Below the pieces are notes generated by a model. That model made no database searches, had not been told where the DNA came from, and was given only the letters and a program-made list of their open reading frames with translations. The position numbers and the translations under genes are program-made. A DNA stretch of 64,000 nt, taken from the NCBI GenBank assembly GCA_911728455.2, contig OU452223.1, positions 13,123,923-13,187,922 on the forward strand, given 5' to 3'. Below are positions 36,346 through 48,300 of this stretch, one piece after another (position 1 is the first letter of the stretch; the number at the start of each line of letters is the position of its first letter). The DNA is from Marthasterias glacialis. Its lineage: Eukaryota; Echinodermata; Asteroidea; Forcipulatida; Asteriidae.

Positions 36346-39300
36346 GTGGGTCTTAACCACACAAGTAGAACTCTTAGAAAGTGGAGTTAGACAGCCGCCT
36401 TTTTGTCCCACTGTGGATGTGGTGCAAACCACTATCACCACACAGCATGCCCGGATGTATGGCAGACTCTTACCTGACATTCATGTTTGGATTAAATTGA
36501 CTAGACTGACCAATCGGATTGCTTAAATGCACCGTACACTCACAATAACTGCACCCATAGATTTCCTCACAGTACAACCTCACGTACTGTAGCACCCGCC
36601 ATCCCACAGGTTCTGTTTATTACTTAATCTTGACTACTGCAAAACATGCAAAGCACTTCCCTAGGTGTTTGTCTGAGTTTAACTGACTCTTACTAAATAT
36701 ACATGTACAGCTATGTCCAGACTACATAACCAACCAATAATAGCATACGAGTGTGTAGTGCCATGAATAGCCAATCTCATCCCAACCCAAAGAGACCTTT
36801 TGTATTAAGTTACCCAATTAGCAATTTTATCGCCACTCCAGTTACATTTATAACATGTATCAGAATCCGGTTTCCTAAATGGTTTTCATGACTTGATGAT
36901 GTTGAGTATTGTCACTATCAATTACAAAGTTCGAGCCACCGAAATCGTTCAGTACACGGGAATTCTGATATGTGGTCAGTGGTAACTTGAGATTGCATTT
37001 GAAAGTGCCCCTTGGCATAGTGTAGTATAGCTCGAGTCCGAATGGATGGTTTCAGGAGTGGTTATGGATAGAACGCTGACGAGGCATTCTTCAATGTTGT
37101 TTGCCTTAGCCATAGCCAAAGTCACTTGATTCTGACATGGCGACCTATAGACCTTTATCATGCTGTGGTCATCTGTGTCAGGCTTCCTGCATACAACAGT
37201 GACAATGGCAGTTCGAACTAAAAATATCATGAAAGGGACCAGACTGTCTTTCCATTCCAGCCTCAGTTTGGTTACATTTGTCGGAATAGAACAAAAGCAA
37301 TATGGCCGCATCATGATAAAGGTCTATTGACTCATTGCACTGACGTCACACATGGCTACTGTCTGCCCATGGTCTGCCATTTTAGGAGTCCAAATGCATG
37401 TCTTTTAATACTACACAGTTTTTATCACACTTTATGTATATAGCGCTTTTTCACACCTGATGGGCTTCTCAAAGTGCGCAGTAATTTTTCCTGCAAGGTA
37501 TGCGGAGTTACGTTTTTGAAGTACGAGATCTGTTCTTGGTCATAGCACCATGTAACGGTTTACAAGGTGCTGTGGCGCAGTCTGCAGCTGATCAAACCAG
37601 GAACACCGGGGCAAACCCCTTCTCTTTGCGATAAGTGCACTGGGTTCTTTTACGTGCATTACACAACACACGGGACCTACGGCTTTGCGTCCCATCCGAA
37701 TGATGCAGCAATAATGGTTAAGTGTCTTGCTTATTAAGGACACAAGCGTCAAGACCGGGACTTGAACCCACACTCTGCTGATCAGAAACACCAGAGCTTG
37801 GGTCCGGTGTTCTTATCTGCTCGGCCACGACATGCCATGTTGCAAGTCTAACTGCATGCGCATAACACAAAGGGAATCTGACTCCCATTTAAGTCTTGAC
37901 TCCTGAATGATATCCTAAGGCAGGCTGCTATGAGCTAATCTGGGAGTGGTTAACCTTGATCTCACGGCTGGTGTGGCAAAAAATTGTAAAGCGGTGCTGT
38001 ACATCAAAACCTGTGCGAGTAAAATCAACTTGCAGCAGGTTTACAGAGTCTGGATCTTGTGATGTGGTGCGATGACGTCATGTGAATTGGGTCAATATTT
38101 CCTATGGTTAAAAGAGTGTCCATCAGCCCTTACAACGTGAGTAGTCACTTCATGTAGATCATTGGAATACACCAAATGAAACAGCATTTTAAGAAATTAC
38201 TGATTTTAGCAAATGCATTTTTTATCCTGAGCTCATTGTTACTAACCACCCCATTCTATTTCAGGATTTTTATACAGAGGCACAATGCCAACCCAAACAA
38301 ACGCAATGGTGACAACCAGACTGCCCTGCACTGTATATGCATGGCAGAGCAGATCCGACCTCCTTCCTCAACCTATAGCTACTCCCAATACTACTATTCA
38401 CAACCTCCTGAGAAGAAACGACTAGAGTGCGCAAGAATCGTCCTAGGCTGGAAGGGCATCGCGATGGGTCACGGGGAGCGAGAGCAGATCCACATAGATG
38501 CAGAGGACGAGGTAATCTTGCAATCCCGCTGAAGAGAAAGAAAGATTCCTGATTACTTCTCACATCCAACTATTGCTTCACAGGGTTCCCCCAGTTCCCC
38601 CCAGGATTTTTCAAAACTTGGGGGCATTCTAGATTCAAGTTTTGCAAGTTTGGCCCAGCCCCGCTGAGTGGAAACAAGGTCCTTGGAAAGTTTTTTACTT
38701 GATGTTTATGTTTGGTTTTTGAAAGCTCTACTTTGCAATCTGGAGCATTTTAAATAGTTCTACTTTATGTTTTTTGTGAATTTGATCTTAATCTAAAAAA
38801 AACAAACAAACAAAAACAAAATATTATTACTTTTGTTGCGTATTGGCCCGCAATTCGTGGGGATCGGCCCGTTACACTATCGATTGCATGGTGAGAAACG
38901 ATATACGACTTTGATAAGCTTCAGTCCTGCACAGCAAAATCAACCTCGTTGGCATTGGGCCCAGTATTCCAATCTTACCAGTGTTGTTTAAGTGTCTGAA
39001 AGAGTTCCGTTTTTTCGTTTTTTTTTATTTGATATTTTCATGATACTATTGAGCTTTTATGTAAATTTAATGAACTATTTGGACAAATCCATTGTTGTAG
39101 AGATTAAAAGTAACAGTTGTTTTGTTTTCTACCCAGGATGGCAACACCGCCTTACACTACTCGGCACAGTCTGGTTACCTGTCTATAGTAGAGGTAAATA
39201 ATGTTTGTTGGCATCTGGTTACCTGTCTATATAGTAGAGGTGAATCATATTTGTTAGCGTCTGGTTACCTGTCTCAGTAAGAGGTAGAGGGTGTTTGTTT

Positions 39301-42300
39301 GAAACTGGTAACCTGTCTATAGTACAGGGTAAAATAAATTTGTTTTACATGTAGTCTATGATGCTATAGAGGTAAACATGCTTGTTAGAGTCCAGTTACC
39401 AGTCTATATATGAAAATATATACCGTTTTTACCATACAGATGTCTTGCATGGAACCATGGCCCTTTTTGAAACCATGGCTAGGGCTTTGGCTGTGGCTTA
39501 GGCTTCGGAAGTTATTTTAAAACCTGTGCTTTTGGTACAAGTTTTCAAATAGGCAGACAGAGCAGACAGAGCCTAAGCCAGAATGGCTTGGCCTTAAGTC
39601 GTTAATTGTTAATAGGCAGTTTTTAAGCCATTATTGTAGCAGAGAAAATGTGAAACAAATGTCTCATTGAGTTGATTCAAATTGAACTAAGAGCAACAAT
39701 GTAAGTCTGTCCGAAAATGTCTGTCTCATTCAATTGATTCGAATTGAACTAAAAGCAACATAGAAATCTGTCCCCAAGATACTGGGAGCCAGACCGGGAT
39801 GGCAGCTTCATAATGAATTGTTGAAAGTGTGAGAGAAATATTTGTTCTGTTGTCTTTGGTCAAGTGTCCTACGATTGATTATCGTAGAAGTTGATACGAT
39901 ATACGGACGTTGCATCTCATCACTTCACAAGGTCACGGGTGTGTGGCTTCATCATGCTTGGGTGATTGAAAGGTACCTGCACATCTGTGTTTTGTACTCT
40001 CTCTGGTCCGGCAGAATCTGTATATTGTTTACATGCTCTTGAAATGGTAATAGCATTTAAAGTGAAGTCGACCGAAGTATCAGCAATTATTTAGTTTTGT
40101 AATTACTGTTCTTTACCCAAGGTGTGCATACATTACTACGTATCAATGTAATGATCACTACATGCACAATTTACTATACTCACATGGTCAATTAGACATT
40201 ATGTTAAGAAATCCTTACCCTCATAGACCCTAGTAAGGTCATATTGTTAAAGCTCCTTTTCTCATCCACTTGATGAGCAAGTAAAACTAATTTTGAGTTT
40301 TGGCAGGAAGCACTTGGTTTTGGCATGATAGAGTGTCACACAGCGCAAGCACAGCGTTATGGCATCAATGGAACTTTACCCGATTTGTTAGCTGCCACGA
40401 TCCGTCTCAAAGTGTTTTGTCTGAATAATAATAGATTGATCCATTAAGCCCCGCCCCTAACATATTGACCAATCACATCACCACTGTACACGTGGGCAAG
40501 GCAATATGCGTCTCTTCAATGCCACACTGCACGACATGAACGTGCACGCTGTTAAGTACGAGCACGCGTGTTTACATTTTCCAATAGGATTTTATCGTGT
40601 CGGACTTATGTCGGACTTTCAGTGGTGTAGCCAAGGCTGTGATTGGTCAACACGTAAGGGGGCGGGGCTTAATGGATCTGTCTATTCTACTAACAACGGT
40701 AATTTTTATTTTGAACTATAGAAAGCCAACTTCCATCAAACCTGTTGGATCGAACATGACCGATTGTTTCTTGATTTGCATTTGCAGATGTTACTAGAGC
40801 ATGGAGCATCAATGTTTGTGGAGAACATGGATAAGGATACTCCTTGTGACTGTGCAGAGAGGCATCAGCATGTTGACATAGCTCAGCTGCTAGAATCCAA
40901 AATGGTCTTCTCTGTGAGTCTCCTGGTCTGAATTTGAAAATTGAAGTTTTGAAACCATATTTTTTTTAATTTAAATATTTCTGGTCTTGAAGCCAGGGAA
41001 TCCCAATTTAAGCGACTAGCACTGTAACCTGTAGGCCTGAAGATACCTATGTAGAGAAGACTGTGAAGAAATGTTGAGTATTGACTGGTCAAGCAGTAGG
41101 AGGGTTGACTGTGTACAGTGTAGATGCATTCACCACTCGATATCATGTAGTTTATTTATCATTCCTAAGTACCCCAGACAGTTCCATTCTGATTAGTCGA
41201 GAGCATATCACATGGGAGTGTTTAAATGGCTGTTAAAGACATGGCCGAGAGTGTTTATAACCCGTCAGCAATTATACTTCCACCGGCGCTGATTTACGGG
41301 TAGTGCAATCGATACACAATGTAAAGTCTATTAGTACGCGCGCGTACGCGCAACCTTTGAGCGTCGCATGCAATTTGAGGCTTTGCAAAATGGACCCTGA
41401 GGACTTGACAGGAATTGAAAAATAAATATGAAAAACAGAAGTTTCATGGGTTTTCCTTCATTATTGTGCTTTTCAACAAAAAGGGCATTTATAAATGGGA
41501 ATAAAAGAATAGTGCCTTAGTCTTAACAGCCATTTAAAACCTTGCAGGGTCTTGGCTGTGTGATGAAGGACCTCGCCTTTGGCTTGGTAATTTATCACAC
41601 GGCCATGACCCTGCTGGTTTTAAACGGCCGTTTAAGACCACAGTCATCACTCTTTTATTCCCTTATTCAAGGCCACAGTGGATGACATTAAGTGTGGGTT
41701 AATCCTTGTTTTCATTGTAAGAAACATTTGAAGAATATCTCAAGAGTCCAATTTGTTATGAATCTTTCTTTTCTCTCAGCCCAACAAAGAAGAAGAAGAG
41801 GCCGCTGAAGAAGTTGGTGCAATTCAATACGAAGAGGTGAGTTCTTCTTGATAGAAAGTTGATGGGACATCAAACAGCTCAAAAAAAGGTCTTCACTTTT
41901 TACTTTGGGAAAATATTCAATTTCTCTGCAAGTTGAAACTTTACTGAACAGCATAAGACATTTCAGACCATTATCTGATTTCAAACTTCGTGTTTGTCTG
42001 CTTGGTGAAAAAAAGGTGGCCGTTGTTTTCTTTAGATACAAAGAAATCCAGCCTGCTCTTTGATCACCTTTTCTTGCACAGATGTTACTGTTCCTAGGAG
42101 CTCCTTGCAATCTACAACTCCAGGGGTTACTGAAAGGTGGAAATGCTATCTTTTCAAAATACCCTCTGACATTTGGATTCCTAGTTTCAGACCTTTTTCG
42201 TCAGCAATGACTCTCACCCTGGATTGACCATGCTTGAAGACATATCTCTTTTTGTTTCTAGACATACTCTGGTCTAAGACTACAGGAGCTTCAAGAAGCT

Positions 42301-45300
42301 AAGGATCTGGTAGTTGTAGAGACAGCTGATATGCTGAGAGTTCCTCTCTTTACAGCAGAGGCACTCCTAAGAAACTATGGTAGGTTTCTAGGATGATAAA
42401 GAAAATCTTAAGAAATTTCCTGCTGTGGTGGATCAGGGAGGACGCTGAGCTGGTTCCCCAATTCTCTTCAGCAAAAATAGTCCAATGTCTGCTTTATTTC
42501 ATGGTACACTGGAAAAATGACTTCCCAGCAGCCCCCATCTCCCCTTCCCCATGAACAATAGTCCAATGTCGGTTTGGCACATTGGATGATACCATCCTTA
42601 CCTCCTCAGAAACCCCTACCCAATCAAATACCAAACCGACCCAACCCACCTCTTTGGCAAACAGCTGTGGGGCTCTCCCCTGTTCTAGCCTGCCTCCAGT
42701 CTCTTGAGCAATAGCAGTCCGGCACTAATGACATCATTTTCGCTATTATAAATGCCTGGATGTCAGATGAACATTCTACCACTCACTTGATCACTGCATC
42801 AGCACGCCGCAGTAGTACAGTATACAGTGTGTATTGTATGTACAATCTATGTACATGTCGGTTACTGAAATTTGACACGTCTGAGATGCGGGCACTTGCT
42901 TGACCTATTTTTAGCATTAGTGCGGAGTGCTCTTGCTTGACCCAGCGCTTCTGTTTGTTTTGTATTTAGTACAATCTTGCAAAAGAAGTGATGATTTTCA
43001 GAGATTTTAGTTAAAAAATTTATTGTAATAATTCACTTATTCTTTGTTCGCAGAATGGTCCAGGGAGGCACTATTAGAAGCCTGGATTCAGAATCCGACA
43101 GAGTGTTGTGAGAAGTGTGGCGTTAAACCTCCTGAGAACCTAGACAGCTTCGCCGAGGAACACAAACTCACTTCCCTAGAACCTAAACAGATCACACCTC
43201 AAGAAGAACAGATTGTGGTATGTTGCGAATGAGTTTGTAATTAGTGACCTTTTGGCACCAGGCCAACGTAAATGATGGCTAATAGGTGGGTTGCACATGA
43301 CGCCAACAGTGGGACTGTACATATTTGAGCACACAGCTGTGCGTTGCGCATAAGTACTGTACTCGGCACGCATGTGTTTCATAAACTGAAATGTTGGTTG
43401 GTGAGCAACTAAAGCTGCACTGAAATTCACAGAGCTTGATGCGGCTACAAGCCGAAATACAAATTGTCATCAAAGATGCGGTCTGTTGAGACCAATCTAT
43501 AAAGTGGTTAGTTTCACTTGAACAAACCACAAAAGGAAGACCCCACAAATCACTTAAACAAATTTTTTTTTTAATAATGCTTTTATGAATGTGCACAGAA
43601 TCTCTTGCAAACAAGAGTTTTTGTATAAAATGTAACCACTTAATCTTAAGAAATGTTCACAGGATGTTTGTATGGTTTGCTTATTTGAAAACTAGAGGAT
43701 GGGGACTATCTAATCTAAAACAAAAGTAACAAAAAACATTCCGGTTTAAATTCTTGTGCGGGAAAGTTTCTTAAGGTCTTTAGATTGGTGGGGTTGCCAG
43801 AGTGTGTGAGCACAGTGCTTTGTGATGTCTTTGCGGGCAATCACCGGCTGGCCGCATCAGAGCTGCGTAGTGGTCCATTGATTTCTGCTGTTAACGTCAT
43901 AAGACTTTGATAATGAGCTCTACATCTTGGTGCTGCATTGCGCCACTTGGCAGAACCCACCTAGGCGCTTTGCAGGAATGTCTACCCTTAGAGGAACTGT
44001 TGTACCACAGTGGCAGGTCCCAACTTCAAATTCTCTCATCTTTAAGAAGATGAGGACAGTATGAGGAGTTGTCTGTATGTAGTGGCATAACCAAGGGGGG
44101 GAAAAGGGGGAAAGCTTTGGAACATCTTGCCCCCCCCCCCCTGCTTGCCCCCAATGTCAGCCTCTGGACACCGTGAAATTTGCTATATAAAATCAGGAAA
44201 TTTTAACTGAAATTTCCCCCTCAACAAATATTTATATCCCTTCCCCCCGTTGCCCTCCTACGAAAAAGATGCTGACTACGCCACTGTCTGTAGGACCATG
44301 CAGGCCTTGAACTTTGCTATTGAAGGGGCACAAGGACTTGCCCCTGATAAGGGGGCACCTGCTATGAGGAAAATAGAAATTTGCATTGGAACTTTGCAAA
44401 GTACACTGGTCACAGCAAAAGCCCAGGGCACCACGGCAATTGCTGTGGATGCTGTGGGTTAAGTCAAGGCCTGATCGTGTAGTATGAATTTGACACAACG
44501 CCGAAAAAAGAAGAAGAAAAGGCAATCATTGTTCATGTGAGCACCTTTTCATTAAAAAATATTTTGAAGGCGTGTTTTATTTACGTGTATCTGTTTATAG
44601 TGATCACCATTTACAATATTCTTATTGATAAGAAATGAAGTACAATCACACTCGGCGTCTTGTTTCTGTGTTTGTTTTCAGTGTGATATATGCACATCTA
44701 CCGTACCTGCCGAAGAAATCAGCAGTGATATTCCTTGTGTTCATCAATTCTGCAGAGAATGTTGGGAACGGTAACGTAGATATCTCATCAACCTTCACTA
44801 TCCCAAAAGTTTAAAACCCTACCCCTGGATTTGATCTTGATTAACTCAGTTCTGCACAGCCGAACAGCTTATAGCACCTACCATAGCAGTTGGGCATATC
44901 AATCGAATGAGAGTATAAAGCCCTGTGAATCTTAGTTGACCTTTTCCCACTTGAATTGCTAACCCTGTCAAACTCCTGGGAAATAGCCATTTCCTGGGAA
45001 GTAGCTACCGCTGCTTGGGAGTAGGGTTAAGCAAGATAACTCCAGGTTTAGCATGCTGAGTGTTATGTTTTTCAGGAAAATTGCATCAAAATTTTTTTTT
45101 TTTAATTAAGAGTTTTCCCAAACACAGAGGAAATTTTACACTTTCAAAATACATGTAGATAATAATAATAATAATAATAATAACAATAAAAAAGACCCTC
45201 GAGATAGAGGAGTTGCCGGCACAGAGGAAAATGAGATCTTTCTTTTGCATGCTGTGATATCGTGAAATAATAATAATATAGGTATTTATAAAGCTCCTTT

Positions 45301-48300
45301 AACATAGATCAAAGCGCGGTACAATCAAAGAAAAAAAAAGACACAATAACAACTACAAAAAGGCAAAAAATCAATGAGTAGGATGAATGAAAAAGGTAGG
45401 TTTTAAGGTTTTTCTTGAAGACTGCAGTCGATAATGATTCCCTGATGGTTTAGGTAGCTTGTTCCAATCCTTCGGTCTAGCAAGAGAAAAAGACTTGGAG
45501 CTGGAACAAGCATCTTCCTCTCTTATTGACATCAATGATTGTCTCTCTTGGTAATTTTTGCTGAAGGGCCTTTTTTCTTTTGTGAAGCCATGCGCTCTAT
45601 TGAATTCTATCGAATATTTTTTTTTTTTACCTCGGAGGTTCCTTGGACAAACAACACATAGTCATGCTTCGTAGGAAGATCTTTCAGTGTTAAAAAAAGG
45701 CAAAATATTCAAGTTGAAATTTTGCTGGTACCTAAAATGAATACCAAGGTGCCTTTTTGAATTGTTGAGTTTACTTTAGAAATACCATCAGTCAGAAACT
45801 ACTAAAAATGATTCCTTATTTAGAAATATTGATGTTAACCTTGGAATAAAAGTTATTTGTTCTGTCAATAACTTGCAATAAAGCAAACACTTCCCATCCA
45901 TTGTAAGAAAAAATGTAAGAATGATTGTGATAAAATTTTATGTAGCGCCTCACACAGCATTTAATTTTCAAAGCACTTTTACTTCATAGTAGCCTCAATA
46001 CATTTTTAAAAGACATATATCTTGGAGCTGATTTTCCATTAGAAATAAATGTGTAATTTTTTTTTTTTTTTTTTTTTTTAAATAGATATTTGAGTGGTAA
46101 GATCAAGGAGGGAAATGCCCACAATATTGTGTGTCCAGCGTACGACTGTGACCGACTGGTGCCTGCGGAGGCTATAGAGAGGCTGGTATCCTGTGAGATG
46201 GCCAGACGCTACCTACAGTTTGACATCAATGTGAGTATGAACAGTCGAGACCCAAGAGGGTTTTTTTTTCTTGTAAGTTCTCCCCAAACAAGACCATTCT
46301 TGGTAAGGGGCTACAAGCCACTCTTGGTAAGGGGCTACAAGCCACTCTTGGTAAGGGGCTACAAGCTGCTCTTGGTAAGGGGCTACAAGCCACTCTTGGT
46401 AAGGGGCTACAAGCCACTCTTGGTAAGGGGCTACAAGCCACTCTTGGTAAGGGGCTACAAGCCACTCTCGGTAAGGGGTTACAAGCCACTCTCGGTAAGG
46501 GGCTACAAGCCACTCTCGGTAAGGGGTTAAAAGCCACTCTTGGTAAGGGGTTACAAGGCACTCTTGGTAAGGGGCTACAAGCCACTCTTGGTAAGGGGTT
46601 AAAAGCCACTCTTGGTAAGGGGTTAAAAGCCACTCTTGGTAAGGGGTTACAAGGCACTCTTGGTAAGGGGTTACAAGCCACTCTTGGTAAGGGGTTACAA
46701 GCCACTCTCGGTAAGGGGTTAAAAGCCACTCTTGGTAAGGGGTTACAAGGCACTCTTGGTAAGGGGTTACAAGCCACTCTTGGTAAGGGGTTACAAGCCA
46801 CTCTCGGTAAGGGGTTAAAAGCCACTCTTGGTAAGGGGTTAAAAGCCACTCTTGGTAAGGGGTTACAAGGCACTCTCGGTAAGGGGTTAAAAGCCACTCT
46901 TGGTAAGGGGTTACAAGGCACTCTTGGTAAGGGGTTACAAGCCACTCTTGGTAAGGGGTTACAAGCCACTCTTGGTAAGGGGTTAAAAGCCACTCTTGGT
47001 AAGGGGTTACAAGGCACTCTTGGTAAGGGGTTACAAGCCACTCTTGGTAAGGGGTTACAAGCCACTCTCGGTAAGGGGTTAAAAGCCACTCTTGGTAAGG
47101 GGTTACAAGGCACTCTTGGTAAGGGGTTACAAGCCACTCTTGGTAAGGGGTTACAAGCCACTCTCGGTAAGGGGTTAAAAGCCACTCTTGGTAAGGGGTT
47201 AAAAGCCACTCTTGGTAAGGGGTTACAAGCCACTCTTGGTAAGGGGTTACAAGCCACTCTCGGTAAGGGGTTACAAGCCACTCTCGGTAAGGGGTTAAAA
47301 GCCACTCTTGGTAAGGGGTTAAAAGCCACTCTTGGTAAGGGGTTACAAGCCACTCTTGGTAAGGGGCTACAAGCCACTCTTGGTAAGGGGTTAAAAGCCA
47401 CTCTTGGTAAGGGGTTACAAGCCACTCTTGGTAAGGGGCTACAAGAAGAATATATAAGATGAAAAAACTCAAGGAAGCTGAAGGTAGGAAGTGGTATCCT
47501 CTTTAACTAGATGCCGCCGGGATTCTTTTTTTTTTGTCCCATCCTGGCGGGATTCTTCTGGCAGAATTGCCAGAATCTTTTTTCAAATGGAATTTCCATA
47601 TAGCTATTTTCTCCTTACCAACTTAGTTAGAATTTAGTTGCGTGGTTTCGTTACATTTAGTGATATCAGAAATGTCTTTTTCTTTTACTGGGGTATTCAC
47701 ATTTCCTTATCCACCTGTCACGTCACCCTTTTCCCAGAAAATGAAAAATGTATGTCGAATCTCTAATTGATCACCTGACCCATGAGTCAGCCTCATGGAG
47801 ATAGATTCCATTAAGGAGGAAAATAAAATGTGTCCATGTCGCATTAGTAATATCCGTTATTTGGCAAAATTCTTGCAGTAAACTGTAAAATAGGGGATTC
47901 GTCTAAAATTCTCAAACTTTTGGAGGAAACGTTAGAAGAAGCCACTTCCTGCTGAAATTGCAATTTTGTTTTAATACTTGATTCTTTTGCTTCTGCTTTC
48001 AAAGCCAAAATTATAGATGTGGTACTTTTTGTAATGATTTCTCTTTGCAGAAATGTTGACAGTTATATCGTCACTGTTTTCAGTGGTATATCCTCTCCAC
48101 AGCCGAATTACATCACGCCTGATACTTCAGGAAGGCAACAGAGGCAATTGCCTCTGTTGCCCCCTGGTCATTGCCTTGGTGCCCTTGGAATGTTCCAATT
48201 GAAATTTACAACTTCCTCATAGAGATGCCCTTTACCGTGGAGAAAATGCCTTGGTGCCCTTACCCATTTAAGAACGAAGCATACAGGCCTGTTACATGTT

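Noticed and set aside
46213..47472. Minus-strand ORFs of 419 and 399 codons with PYQEWLVT or NPLPRVAC repeats
   Set aside because: They are read-through of the intronic 24-bp array, whose unit length is divisible by three and lacks stops in those frames. They contain no non-repeat domain, and exon 9 of ANKIB1 overlaps on the other strand.
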